From positions 1,163,001-1,227,000 of the forward strand of contig NZ_FLRH01000003.1 in assembly GCF_900089585.1 (NCBI RefSeq): a stretch of 64,000 bases of DNA, written 5' to 3'. A model generated the notes under the pieces. The model made no database searches and was not told the origin of the DNA. It saw only the letters and a list, made by a program, of their open reading frames with translations. Origin of the DNA: Micromonospora sediminicola (GTDB lineage: Bacteria > Actinomycetota > Actinomycetes > Mycobacteriales > Micromonosporaceae). Shown here in pieces: positions 1-8,352 of this stretch (position 1 is the stretch's first letter; every line of letters begins with the position of its first letter). A program made the position numbers and the translations under genes.

Positions 1-1002
1 GCCGCCGGCGTCGGCACGCTCGGCATCATCGACTTCGACACCGTCGACGAGTCGAACCTCCAGCGCCAGATCATCCACGGCGTCTCCGACGTCGGCCGGT
101 CCAAGGCCGAGTCCGCCGCGGCCTCGATCCGGGAGATCAACCCGCTGGTCAACGTGGAGATCCACAACACCGCCCTGGACCGGGAGAACGTGCGGGACAT
201 CTTCTCCCGCTACGACCTGATCGTCGACGGCACCGACAACTTCGCCACCCGCTACATGGTCAACGACGCGGCCGTGCTGCTCGGCAAGCCGTACGTCTGG
301 GGTTCGATCTACCGCTTCGACGGCCAGGCGTCGGTGTTCTGGGCCGAGCACGGCCCCTGCTACCGCTGCCTCTACCCGGAGCCGCCGCCGCCCGGCATGG
401 TCCCCTCCTGCGCTGAGGGCGGCGTGCTCGGCGTGCTCTGCGCGTCCATCGGGTCGATCCAGGTCAACGAGGCGATCAAGCTGCTCGCCGGCATCGGGGA
501 GCCGCTGGTCGGCCGGCTCATGGTCTACGACGCCCTGGAGATGAGCTACCGCAAGATCAAGGTCCGCAAGGACCCGAACTGCGCGCTCTGCGGCGAGAAC
601 CCCACGGTCACCGACCTGCTGGAGGACTACGAGGACTTCTGCGGCGCGGTCTCCGAGGAGGCCCAGGAGGCGGTGGTCGACTCGACCATCACCGCCCTGG
701 AGCTGAAGGAGTGGCAGGACGCCGGCAAGGACATCTTCCTGGTCGACGTCCGCGAGCCCGCCGAGTACGAGATCGTCCGGATCCCCGGCTCCACGCTGAT
801 CCCCAAGGGCGAGATCATCTCCGGCGAGGCGCTGGCGAAGCTCCCGCAGGACCGGCAGATCGTGCTGCACTGCAAGTCCGGCGTCCGGTCCGCCGAGGCG
901 CTCGCCGCGCTCAAGGCGGCCGGGTTCAAGGACGCCGTGCACGTGCAGGGCGGCGTGCTGTCCTGGGTCAAGCAGATCGACCCGTCGCTGCCCGCCTACT
1001 GA
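1..1002 (+). CDS. moeZ: Adenylyltransferase/sulfurtransferase MoeZ, 5'-truncated by window edge
   Basis: The open frame runs in from base 1, so the N-terminus (about 60 residues including the nucleotide-binding glycine loop) lies outside the window; 333 residues are visible. The first part is a ThiF/MoeB-type E1-like domain with the DGTDNFATR segment and zinc-binding cysteine pairs at visible residues 120/123 and 194/197. The last 100 residues are a rhodanese domain whose active-site loop CKSGVR has its cysteine at visible residue 291. Family knowledge: MoeZ adenylates the C-terminal glycine of small sulfur-carrier proteins (MoaD, CysO, ThiS-like) and then transfers sulfur to form the thiocarboxylate, serving molybdopterin, cysteine and thio-natural-product synthesis. 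The MoeB-rhodanese fusion is intact to its stop codon and is followed by a hairpin terminator. Confidence 0.93.
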   Translation, partial: AAGVGTLGIIDFDTVDESNLQRQIIHGVSDVGRSKAESAAASIREINPLVNVEIHNTALDRENVRDIFSRYDLIVDGTDNFATRYMVNDAAVLLGKPYVWGSIYRFDGQASVFWAEHGPCYRCLYPEPPPPGMVPSCAEGGVLGVLCASIGSIQVNEAIKLLAGIGEPLVGRLMVYDALEMSYRKIKVRKDPNCALCGENPTVTDLLEDYEDFCGAVSEEAQEAVVDSTITALELKEWQDAGKDIFLVDVREPAEYEIVRIPGSTLIPKGEIISGEALAKLPQDRQIVLHCKSGVRSAEALAALKAAGFKDAVHVQGGVLSWVKQIDPSLPAY

Positions 1003-1016
1003 CGTCGATGTCCCGA

Positions 1017-1046
1017 AGGGCCCTTCCGGTGCGCCGGGAGGGCCCT
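1017..1046 (+). terminator. Hairpin downstream of moeZ
   Basis: A 13-bp stem (1017-1029 with 1034-1046, one G-U pair) closes a 4-nt TGCG loop 15 bases after the moeZ stop. There is no T tract, as is usual for actinobacterial terminators. Confidence 0.65.
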
Positions 1047-1126
1047 CGGCGTGTCACCGGTGGGCCGGGCCACCTCTGACCGAGCTACCGAGGCGTAACC
1101 GCGTCGGCGCAGGTAGCGTCGCCTGC

Positions 1127-2362
1127 GTGGTGGATCTGGAAGCGGCGATCGGGTTCGTCGTGGCGCACGGGGACGCGGTGGACCGCGCCCGGCTGTCGCG
1201 GCTGCGCACCGGCGCGTCGGTGCCGCCGGAGCTGCTCGACGCGGCGGAGTCCGGCCAGGCCGTCGGCGGCGGCTGGCCCGCCGTGCTCGACGGCGAGGTG
1301 GCGTCCGTCGACGCGACCTGCTTCCGGCTGTCCGAGCTGGACGACCTGGGCGCGCTCGGCCGTCCCGCCGCCCGGCACGCGCTCGACTGGCTGGCCGCCG
1401 GCCAGCTCGCCGACGGGGGCTGGGACGAGCACCCGTCGCTGGCCGGGTTCGCGCCGGAGTGGGCCACGCCCGGCGATCCCGAAGCCCGGTTCTACCTGAC
1501 CGCCGACGCCGGGTTCTGGCTCACCGTGGCCGGGCTGGACGCCCGCGCCGCCGGCCCGCTCGACCACCGCGTCGGCGGGGCGTACGCCGGGGTGGTCCAG
1601 GCGGCGGCCCAGGCGCTGGCCGGGCGGCTCGCGGCGGACGGGAGCTGGCCGTCGTTCCTGCCGGCCGGCTGGCTGGCCGCGGCCGTGCTGCACCGCCAGC
1701 AGATGTACTACGAGTCAGCCCGGATCCAGGCCGTGCTCGCCGACCGGATCCCCGGCATGTCCCCGGCCGACGTGGCCTGGCTCGCCGCCACGCTGCGGCG
1801 GGTGGAGGTGGGCGAGGAGCAGTGGCTGCTGGTGTCGGCGCGGCGGCGGCTGGCCGAGACCCAGCGCAGCGACGGCGGCTGGGACAGCGACGACGGGCAC
1901 CAGTTCGACGTGCACACCACGCTGCGCGCGATCCGGGCCTGCCGCCCGACCGCCCCCGAGGCGCCGGTGTCCGGCGCGCCGTTCGTGGTGCCGCGCATCG
2001 TCGCGCTGCCGGCCGCGCCGGCCCCGCGTTCCGCCCCCGACGCGTCCTCCGCCCACGCCCCGCGTTCCGTGCCCGGCGCGTCCTCCGCCCAGGTCCCGCT
2101 TCCCGCCCCCGAAGCGCCCCCGGTCCAAGCCCCGCCGCCCGCCCCCGACGCGCCCTCGGCCCAAGCCCCGCTTCCCGCCCCCGACGGGTCCTCCGGTGCG
2201 GTGCCCGACCTGCGCACAGGCTTCGTTCCAGGTTCGCCCCCGGCCCTCGTCGCAGATCCGACCTCGCTCCCCGTCCCGGCCCCCGCTTCGCTCGCCGGGC
2301 ACCCGGTCCCACCCGCACCGCCCGTCGATCATGGAGTTGTGGCGCCCAGCATGTCGGATTGA
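1127..2362 (+). CDS. Alpha/alpha-toroid-like protein with proline/alanine repeat tail
   Basis: The 411-residue product has no exact family I can name. Its first 280 residues resemble prenyltransferase/squalene-cyclase toroid repeats: the segments LADGGWDEHP, LAADGSWPSF and QRSDGGWDSDDG are QW-like turns spaced through a helical protein. A catalytic DxDD motif is not seen, so an enzymatic cyclase role is not supported. From about residue 299 the protein becomes low-complexity, with five 12-residue Pro/Ala/Ser units encoded by 36-bp repeats at 2021-2200. The last residues (from about 400) are encoded by one arm of an intergenic palindrome (2323-2399), so the original C-terminus may have been altered. 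Start is GTG at 1127; a second GTG follows at 1130. It stands alone between moeZ and proA. Confidence 0.7.
   Translation: MVDLEAAIGFVVAHGDAVDRARLSRLRTGASVPPELLDAAESGQAVGGGWPAVLDGEVASVDATCFRLSELDDLGALGRPAARHALDWLAAGQLADGGWDEHPSLAGFAPEWATPGDPEARFYLTADAGFWLTVAGLDARAAGPLDHRVGGAYAGVVQAAAQALAGRLAADGSWPSFLPAGWLAAAVLHRQQMYYESARIQAVLADRIPGMSPADVAWLAATLRRVEVGEEQWLLVSARRRLAETQRSDGGWDSDDGHQFDVHTTLRAIRACRPTAPEAPVSGAPFVVPRIVALPAAPAPRSAPDASSAHAPRSVPGASSAQVPLPAPEAPPVQAPPPAPDAPSAQAPLPAPDGSSGAVPDLRTGFVPGSPPALVADPTSLPVPAPASLAGHPVPPAPPVDHGVVAPSMSD
2021..2200 (+). repeat. Five 36-bp coding repeats
   Basis: Five successive degenerate 36-bp units (starting 2021, 2057, 2093, 2129, 2165) encode 12-residue units of the type APxxAPxASSAQ at the C-terminus of the toroid-like protein. 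Degeneracy between units shows drift after expansion. Confidence 0.7.
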
Positions 2363-2399
2363 CCCCGTTGTCCGAGGTGCCACAACGCCAAGATCGACG
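2323..2399. repeat. Intergenic palindrome A with GTCGATC termini
   Basis: A 21-bp inverted repeat with two mismatches (2323-2343 with 2379-2399) has outer ends CGTCGATC / GATCGACG. The left arm lies inside the end of the preceding CDS and supplies its last codons. The element looks like a dispersed palindromic repeat that has settled over the 3' end of the gene; a terminator role is possible. Confidence 0.65.
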
Positions 2400-2471
2400 A
2401 AAAGGCGGGCGGGAGTGCGGGAGTTCCGGGAAGGAGCGCCGCGACAATGCCCCACCCCGGACCGCGCGCCG

Positions 2472-2519
2472 GATCTTGGAAGGAAGTGGCCGCTCTGAGG
2501 GCCGTTTCCTTCCAAGATC
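2472..2519. terminator. Long hairpin (palindrome B) between convergent genes
   Basis: A 14-bp perfect stem beginning GATCTTGG (2472-2485 with 2506-2519) continues to 20 bp if two G-T pairs are allowed, with an 8-nt loop. It sits between the toroid-like gene (+) and proA (-), where it could end transcription from both sides. Its GATCT ends resemble palindromes A and C in this window. Confidence 0.65.
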
Positions 2520-2579
2520 TCGTGCGAGGTGTGGTGGGTGACGAGGACGTGGGCGGGCGGACGCGGAGCCGTGGGTGGA

Positions 2580-3821
2580 TCAGCGGACGTGGCCGTCGCC
2601 GGTGACCACGTACTTGGTGCTGGTCAGCTCCGGCAGGCCCATCGGCCCGCGGGCGTGCAGCTTCTGCGTCGAGATGCCGATCTCGGCGCCGAAGCCGAAC
2701 TCGCCGCCGTCGGTGAAGCGGGTCGACGCGTTGACCATGACCGCGGCGGCGTCCACCCGGGCCACGAACTCCCGGGCCGTCCGCTGCGAGTCGGTGACGA
2801 TGGCCTCGGTGTGGCCGGTGCCGTACCGGCGGATGTGCGCGACCGCGTCGTCCAGGGAGTCGACCACGGCGACCGAGATGTCGGCCGAGAGGTATTCGGT
2901 GGCGAAGTCCTCGTCGGTCGCCGCGACCACCCCGGCGGAGTGCGCGGCGACCTCGGGGGTGCCGTGGACGGTCACGCCGGCCTCGGCGAAGGCGGCCAGC
3001 ACGGCCGGCAGGAAGACGTCCGCGACGGCGCGGTGGACCAGCAGCGACTCGGCCGTGTTGCAGGTGGACAGCCGCTGCGTCTTGGCGTTCAACGTGACCG
3101 CCAGCGCCTTGTCGAGGTCGGCGGCGGCGTCCACGTACACGTGGCAGTTGCCCACGCCGGTCTCGATCACCGGCACTGTCGACTCCTCGACCACTGCGCG
3201 GATCAGCGACGCGCCGCCGCGCGGGATCAGCACGTCGACCAGGCCCCGGGCGCGCATCAGCTCCTTGACCGAGTCGCGCGAGGAGGAGTCGAGCAGTTGC
3301 ACCGCGTCCGCCGGCAGGCCGGCGCCGGCGACCGCGTCGCGGAGCACCTCGACCAGGGCGGCGTTGGAGTGCGCCGCCGAGGAGGAGCCGCGCAGCAGCG
3401 CCGCGTTGCCCGACTTCAGGCAGATGCCGGCGGCGTCGACGGTCACGTTCGGCCGGCCCTCGTAGACGATGCCGACCACCCCGAACGGCACCCGGACCTG
3501 ACGCAGCTCCAGCCCGTTCGGCAGGGTCGAGCCGCGCACCACCTCACCGACCGGGTCGGGCAGTGCGGCCATCTCGCGCAGCGCGTCGGCGATGGCGGCC
3601 ACCCGGCCCCCGTCGAGGGCGAGCCGGTCCAGCACGGCCGCGGACAACCCGGCGTCGCGCCCGGCCGCCAGGTCCGTCGCGTTCGCCGCCAGGATCTCCG
3701 GGGTACGCGCCACGAGCGCGTCGGCCATCGCGTGCAGCGCGGCGTCCTTGGCCGTACGGGTTGCCGTGGCCAGGACCTCCGCCGCGTCCCGGGCCCGGCG
3801 GGCCTGCTCGACGACGCTCAT
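2580..3821 (-). CDS. proA: Gamma-glutamyl phosphate reductase
   Basis: 413 residues, normal length for ProA. It reduces gamma-glutamyl phosphate with NADPH to glutamate-5-semialdehyde, the second step of proline synthesis, in the cytoplasm. The aldehyde-dehydrogenase-type fold is clear, with the catalytic cysteine at residue 254 in [10 protein letters not shown], the [16 protein letters not shown] segment near residue 112-128 and the [20 protein letters not shown] block near the C-terminus. The ATG at 3821 is preceded by a GAGGAG ribosome site. It follows proB on the same strand after 65 bp that hold a strong palindrome, so the two genes are probably one operon with a partial barrier between them. 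Confidence 0.96.
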   Translation of the reverse strand: MSVVEQARRARDAAEVLATATRTAKDAALHAMADALVARTPEILAANATDLAAGRDAGLSAAVLDRLALDGGRVAAIADALREMAALPDPVGEVVRGSTLPNGLELRQVRVPFGVVGIVYEGRPNVTVDAAGICLKSGNAALLRGSSSAAHSNAALVEVLRDAVAGAGLPADAVQLLDSSSRDSVKELMRARGLVDVLIPRGGASLIRAVVEESTVPVIETGVGNCHVYVDAAADLDKALAVTLNAKTQRLSTCNTAESLLVHRAVADVFLPAVLAAFAEAGVTVHGTPEVAAHSAGVVAATDEDFATEYLSADISVAVVDSLDDAVAHIRRYGTGHTEAIVTDSQRTAREFVARVDAAAVMVNASTRFTDGGEFGFGAEIGISTQKLHARGPMGLPELTSTKYVVTGDGHVR

Positions 3822-3842
3822 CTGCGCTCCTCAGGTGTTAGG

Positions 3843-3884
3843 AGGGGCCCCTTGTTATGCAGAATGCGTTAACAAGGGGCCCCT
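3843..3884. repeat. GGGGCCCC-TTGTTA palindrome between proB and proA
   Basis: A perfect 15-bp inverted repeat (3843-3857 with 3870-3884) with a 12-nt loop lies just after the proB stop codon (3887-3889) and 21 bp before proA. It could act as a transcript hairpin. From memory, palindromes beginning with this sequence are common between genes in Micromonospora; I cannot verify the copy number here. Confidence 0.7.
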
Positions 3885-3886
3885 GC

Positions 3887-4996
3887 TTACAGCAAAACGA
3901 GGTCGTCGCGGTGGACGACCTCACGTTCGTAGGCCGGGCCGAGCGCCGCGGCCAGCTCCGAGGTGGAGCGCCCGAGCAGGCCGGGCAGTTCCACCGCGTC
4001 GTAGTTGACCAGACCCCGGGCCACCGGCGCGCCGGCGGTGTCGACCAGGTCCACCGGGTCGCCGGCGGTGAACGCGCCGTCCACCGCGGTGATCCCGGCC
4101 GGCAGCAGCGACTTGCGCCGGCCGACCACGGCCTGCACCGCGCCGGGGTCGAGGTGGAGCCGGCCGCGGGGCGCGGTGGCGTGCGCCAGCCAGAAGAGCC
4201 GGGCGGCGGGCCGCCGGGCACTCGGGTGGAAGTAGGTGCCGACGGGCTCGCCGGCCAGCGCCGCCCCGGCCAGCGGCGCGGCGGTGAGCACCACCGGGAT
4301 CCCGAAGCCGGTGGCGATCCGCGCCGCCTCGACCTTGGTCACCATGCCGCCGGTGCCCACCCCGGCCCGGCCGGCCCCGCCCACGTCGACGCCGGCCAGG
4401 TCACCCTCGCCGCGCACCTCGGTGATGCGGGTGCTGCCCGCGCGGGCGGGGTCGCCGGTCCAGAGCGCGTCCACGTCGGAGAGCAGCACCAGCAGGTCGG
4501 CGTCGACCAGCGCGGCGACCAGCGCGGCGAGGCGGTCGTTGTCGCCGAACCGGATCTCCTCGGTGGCCACCGTGTCGTTCTCGTTGACGATCGGCACGGC
4601 CCGCAGGTCGAGCAGTTTGCGCAGGGTCCGGTACGCGTTGCGGTAGTGCGCCCGCCGGGTCACGTCGTCGACGGTCAGCAGCACCTGCCCGACGGTGTGC
4701 CCGTGCCGGGCGAACGCGGTCGCGTACCGCCCGATGAGCAGGCCCTGGCCGACGCTGGCGGCGGCCTGCTGGGTGGCCAGGTCGCGCGGGCGCCGGGGTA
4801 GCCGCAGCGGCGCGAGACCGGCGGCGATCGCGCCGGAGGAGACCAGCACGACCTCGCGACCGGCGGTGGCGAGCGCGCCGAGCGTGTCGACGAGCGCGTC
4901 GACCCGGGCGTCGTCCAGCCCGCCCGTCGCGGTGGTCAGCGAGGACGAACCGATCTTGACCACGATCCGGCGGGCCGAGGTGACTGCTTCACGCAC
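3887..4996 (-). CDS. proB: Glutamate 5-kinase
   Basis: 369 residues. ProB phosphorylates glutamate to gamma-glutamyl phosphate, the first and usually proline-inhibited step of proline synthesis. The amino-acid-kinase core shows KIGSSSLT near residue 12, VSSGAIAAGL near residue 50, the NENDTVA loop near residue 135 and DVDALWTGDP; the last 90 residues form a PUA-type domain. The long open frame reaches 5200, but the family begins at VREAVTSARR, so I use the GTG at 4996. That start leaves 61 bp to the divergent alkyltransferase-like gene, so the promoters of both must lie in that gap. The obg gene often found upstream of proB is not here. Confidence 0.95.
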   Translation of the reverse strand: MREAVTSARRIVVKIGSSSLTTATGGLDDARVDALVDTLGALATAGREVVLVSSGAIAAGLAPLRLPRRPRDLATQQAAASVGQGLLIGRYATAFARHGHTVGQVLLTVDDVTRRAHYRNAYRTLRKLLDLRAVPIVNENDTVATEEIRFGDNDRLAALVAALVDADLLVLLSDVDALWTGDPARAGSTRITEVRGEGDLAGVDVGGAGRAGVGTGGMVTKVEAARIATGFGIPVVLTAAPLAGAALAGEPVGTYFHPSARRPAARLFWLAHATAPRGRLHLDPGAVQAVVGRRKSLLPAGITAVDGAFTAGDPVDLVDTAGAPVARGLVNYDAVELPGLLGRSTSELAAALGPAYEREVVHRDDLVLL

Positions 4997-5057
4997 CCGA
5001 CCATTCTGCGCGCTGCGCTCCGCGGGACCGTGGCGCGTTCCCATATCGTGGCAGCTC

Positions 5058-5372
5058 GTGACACCTGACGAATACGTCGAGGCGGTGCTGACGCTGGTCG
5101 AGCGGATCCCGCCGGGCCGGGCCATGTCGTACGGGGCGGTCGCCGACGCGCTGGCGGAGCGCTCCGGGCGGGCGTCGGCGCGGCTGGTCGGCTCGATCAT
5201 GGCCCGGCACGGAGGCGGGGTGCCGTGGCACCGGGTGGTGAACGCGGCCGGCCGGCTCCCGCCGGGTCACGAGCGGGAGGCCCGGGCCCGGCTGCGCGCG
5301 GAGGGCTGCCCGTTGCGCGGGGACCGGGTGGACCTGGCGGCGGCCGCCTGGTCGCCGGAGGAGGGGATGTGA
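5058..5372 (+). CDS. Alkyltransferase-like protein (ATL), DNA-damage recognition
   Basis: 104 residues matching the C-terminal DNA-binding domain of O6-alkylguanine-DNA alkyltransferases. The core motif is PWHRVV at residues 56-61, where true alkyltransferases have PCHRV; the cysteine that accepts the alkyl group is replaced by tryptophan. Family knowledge: such ATL proteins bind O6-alkylguanine, flip the base and hand the lesion to nucleotide excision repair. The start is the GTG at 5058, which gives the usual short ATL length; the longer open frame upstream overlaps proB and is not used. Divergent from proB and followed by a transporter 32 bp downstream. Confidence 0.88.
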   Translation: MTPDEYVEAVLTLVERIPPGRAMSYGAVADALAERSGRASARLVGSIMARHGGGVPWHRVVNAAGRLPPGHEREARARLRAEGCPLRGDRVDLAAAAWSPEEGM

Positions 5373-5404
5373 CCGCGACCATAACGTGAGTAGCATTCGG
5401 CTCC

Positions 5405-6763
5405 ATGACAGCTTCGGGCCTGCCCCGCCGGGTGCACCTCGGATACGCGCTGGGCTCCCTGGCCACCGGCGCGTTCGGCACCGTGCCCGGGCTGCTCCTG
5501 CTGCCGTACCTCACCGACACCCTGGGCGTGGCGGCCGGGCTGGCCGCGCTGCTGGTGCTCCTGCCGAAGGCGTGGGACGTGCTGGTCAACCCGGTGGCCG
5601 GGCGGATCTCCGACCGGACCCGCTCCCGCTGGGGTGCCCGCCGGCCCTACCTGCTCGGCGGTGGGCTCGCCCTGGCGGTGCTGTTCGCCGCGATCTTCGC
5701 CGCGCCGTTCGGGAACGGTCCGGCCGCCGCCGGGTACGTCGCGCTCGCCTTCCTGGCCGCCGCGACCGCGTTCGCCTTCTTCCAGGTGCCCTACGTGGCC
5801 ATGCCGGCCGAGCTGACCGACGACCCGGCGGAGCGTACCCGCCTCATGACCTGGCGGATCGCGGTGCTGGCACTGGCCATCCTGGTCTCCGGCGCGGTGG
5901 CCCCGGCGGTGGTCGCCGCGGGCGGCGACGGCCTGCCGGGCCACCGCTGGATGGGCCTGTTCGTGGCCGCGCTGATCGTGGCCGGCGCGGTCGGCGCGTT
6001 CCTCGGCACCCGGTCCGCGCCGGCCGCGACGGTGGGGGAGAGCGAGCCGAGCCTGCGTGCCCAGCTCGCGGTCGCCGGCCGCAACCGGCCGTTCCGGGTG
6101 CTGCTGATCTGTTTCGTGATCCAGTCCGCCGGGGTGGCCACCGTGCTGGCCGGCGTCAAGTACTTCGCCGACCAGGTGCTGCGCGCGCCGGACAGCGGCC
6201 CGACGCTGCTCTTCGCCTGCTTCGTCGCGCCGGCGCTGCTGGTCATGCCGCTCTGGAGCCGGGCCGGTGCCCGGCTCGGCAAGCGGGCGTCGCTGGTCGC
6301 CGCGTCGCTGCTCTTCGCCGCCGGCGCGCTCACCCTGGTGACCGCGCCCGCGCTGCCGGCCGCCGGAGCGTACGCGGTGGTGGCGGTGATCGGCGTCGGG
6401 TACGCCGGCCAGCAGGTCTTCGCGCTGGCCATGCTGCCGGACTGCATCGCCTACGACACCGCGCGCACCGGGCGGCGGCAGGCCGGGGTGTTCACCGGGC
6501 TGTGGACCGCCGGGGAGACGTTCGGACTGGCCCTGGGGCCGGGCATCTACGGCCTCGTGCTCCAGATCTCCGGCTACGTCTCGTCGTCGACCGGGGTGGC
6601 GGCGGCCCAACCGGGCAGCGCCCGGCTCGGCGTGCTGCTCGGCTTCACCGTGCTGCCGGCCCTGCTCGTCGCCGCCCCGGTGGTGCTGCTGCGCGGCTAC
6701 ACGCTGACCCCCGCGCACCTGAGCACCGCGTCCGACGCCGTCCCGCCGACCGTGCGCGCGTGA
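5405..6763 (+). CDS. GPH-family (MelB-like) sugar:cation symporter
   Basis: 452 residues with about twelve hydrophobic segments. The N-terminal segment GYALGSLATGAFGTVPGLLLL, the loop KAWDVLVNPVAGRISDRTRSRWGARRPY near residues 58-85 and the mid-protein DCIAYDTARTGRRQAGVF block are hallmarks of the glycoside-pentoside-hexuronide (MFS_2) group, which import sugars or related solutes with H+ or Na+. The substrate cannot be read from the sequence. It lies 55 bp before a PLP-dependent enzyme gene on the same strand, so co-transcription is possible, with a functional link unproved. Confidence 0.85.
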   Translation: MTASGLPRRVHLGYALGSLATGAFGTVPGLLLLPYLTDTLGVAAGLAALLVLLPKAWDVLVNPVAGRISDRTRSRWGARRPYLLGGGLALAVLFAAIFAAPFGNGPAAAGYVALAFLAAATAFAFFQVPYVAMPAELTDDPAERTRLMTWRIAVLALAILVSGAVAPAVVAAGGDGLPGHRWMGLFVAALIVAGAVGAFLGTRSAPAATVGESEPSLRAQLAVAGRNRPFRVLLICFVIQSAGVATVLAGVKYFADQVLRAPDSGPTLLFACFVAPALLVMPLWSRAGARLGKRASLVAASLLFAAGALTLVTAPALPAAGAYAVVAVIGVGYAGQQVFALAMLPDCIAYDTARTGRRQAGVFTGLWTAGETFGLALGPGIYGLVLQISGYVSSSTGVAAAQPGSARLGVLLGFTVLPALLVAAPVVLLRGYTLTPAHLSTASDAVPPTVRA

Positions 6764-6818
6764 GCCACCACGTCACACCCGCCGCCGCGGACCGTCACGA
6801 GAGGAACACCGGAGACCG

Positions 6819-8297
6819 ATGACCGACACGGCAGGTGCGGGCGCGCTGCCCGCCGAGGGAATGCCCGCGCCGCGGGTGCTGGACGAGATCCGGGCGCTGC
6901 GGGCCGGCGACCGACCCACCCACGGTGGGCGGCTCTTCGCCTACGTCTACGACCCGGGCGTGGCCGGGCTGGACGAGCTGGCCCAGGCCGCGTACGCGGA
7001 GAGCGCGCACGTCAACGGCCTCGATCCGACCGCCTTCCCGTCGCTGCTGGCGATGGAGAACGCGCTGGTCGCCGCCGCCGCCCGGCTGCTCGGCGGCGGC
7101 CCGGGCACGGACGCGCCGGACGTGGTCGGCAGCGTCACCGGCGGCGGCACCGAGTCGCTGCTGCTCGCGGTCAAGGCGGCCCGCGACGCCCGTCCCGACC
7201 TCGCCGAGCCGCGGATGGTGGTGCCGGCCAGCGCGCACGCCGCGTTCGCCAAGGCGGCGCACTACCTGCGGGTGGCGCTGGACCGGGTGCCGGTCGACCC
7301 GGTGACGCTGCGGCCGGACGTGGCAGCGGTGGCCGCCGCGATCCGCCCGGAGACCGTGCTGGTCGTCGCGTCCGCCCCGTCCTACGCGCACGGCGTGGTC
7401 GACCCGGTCGCGGAGATCGCCGCCGTCGCGGCGAAAGCCGGCGTGCGCTGTCACGTGGACGCCTGCTTCGGCGGCTGGGCGCTGCCCTGGCTGCGCCGGC
7501 TCGGCGCGCCGGTGCCGCCGTTCGACTTCGCCGTGCCCGGGGTCACCTCGATCTCGGTGGACCTGCACAAGTACGCGTACGCCCCGAAGGGGGTGTCGGT
7601 GCTGCTGCACCGGGACGCGGCGCTGCGCTCCCCGCAGTACTTCGCGTACGCCGACTGGCCCGGCTACACGATGGTCAACCCGGTGATCGCCTCCACCCGC
7701 TCCGGCGGGCCGATCGCCGCCGCGTACGCGACGCTCCGCCATCTAGGCGAGGACGGCTACCTGCGGCTGGCGGCGTCGACCCGGGACGCGGTCGCCGGGC
7801 TGGCCGACGCGGTCCGCGCCGTCGACGGCCTGCGGTTGATGGCGGAACCGGAGTCCACTGTGGTCTGCTTCACCGCCGAGGACCCCACGCTCGACCTGTT
7901 CCTGCTGGTGGACGAGCTGACCGCGCGGGGCTGGCACACCCAACCCCAGCTCCGGTACGCCGACCTGCCGGCCAGCGTGCACCTCACGGTGACCGCCGCG
8001 GTGGCACCACGGGTGGCCGAGTTCGGCCCGGCGCTGGCCGACGCGGTCGCCGCGGCCCGCGCCGCCGGGCCGGTCGCGCTGCCGCCGGACCTGCTGGCGC
8101 TGGCCGGCGGCCTCACCCCGGAGGCGCTCACCCCGGAGTTGGTGGCCGGGCTGGCCGAAGGGCTCGGCCTGGGCGGTGGCGCCGGTGCGCCGGATCGGAT
8201 GGCGGTGGTCAACACGCTGCTCGACGCCGCCCCGGCGCCGGTGCGGGAGCGGCTGCTGGCGGAGTTCGTCGGGCTGCTCCAGCGCCCGGCCTGGTGA
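6819..8297 (+). CDS. PLP-dependent decarboxylase/lyase, sphingosine-1-phosphate lyase-like
   Basis: 492 residues of fold-type I. The PLP site is readable: the glycine-rich GSVTGGGTESLLLAV near residues 105-120, the cofactor aspartate in HVDACFGGW near residue 215, and the Schiff-base lysine at residue 251 in SVDLHKYAYAPKG. This arrangement is that of group II decarboxylases and in particular of bacterial sphingosine-1-phosphate lyase homologues. Reaction inferred: C-C cleavage or decarboxylation of an amino-substituted substrate; the true substrate is unknown. An extra C-terminal stretch of about 90 residues rich in Leu/Ala follows the catalytic core. ATG at 6819 has a weak upstream GAGAGGA. 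The gene ends before a bidirectional terminator. Confidence 0.85.
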   Translation: MTDTAGAGALPAEGMPAPRVLDEIRALRAGDRPTHGGRLFAYVYDPGVAGLDELAQAAYAESAHVNGLDPTAFPSLLAMENALVAAAARLLGGGPGTDAPDVVGSVTGGGTESLLLAVKAARDARPDLAEPRMVVPASAHAAFAKAAHYLRVALDRVPVDPVTLRPDVAAVAAAIRPETVLVVASAPSYAHGVVDPVAEIAAVAAKAGVRCHVDACFGGWALPWLRRLGAPVPPFDFAVPGVTSISVDLHKYAYAPKGVSVLLHRDAALRSPQYFAYADWPGYTMVNPVIASTRSGGPIAAAYATLRHLGEDGYLRLAASTRDAVAGLADAVRAVDGLRLMAEPESTVVCFTAEDPTLDLFLLVDELTARGWHTQPQLRYADLPASVHLTVTAAVAPRVAEFGPALADAVAAARAAGPVALPPDLLALAGGLTPEALTPELVAGLAEGLGLGGGAGAPDRMAVVNTLLDAAPAPVRERLLAEFVGLLQRPAW

Positions 8298-8305
8298 CCC
8301 GAAGA

Positions 8306-8339
8306 CGTCCGGCCGGCACCCACGGGCGCCGGCCGGACG
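8306..8339. terminator. Bidirectional terminator
   Basis: A perfect 12-bp inverted repeat (8306-8317 with 8328-8339, 10-nt loop) lies between the convergent PLP-enzyme gene (+) and the secreted-protein gene ending at 8353 (-). Confidence 0.7.
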
Positions 8340-8352
8340 GACGAGGAACCGG

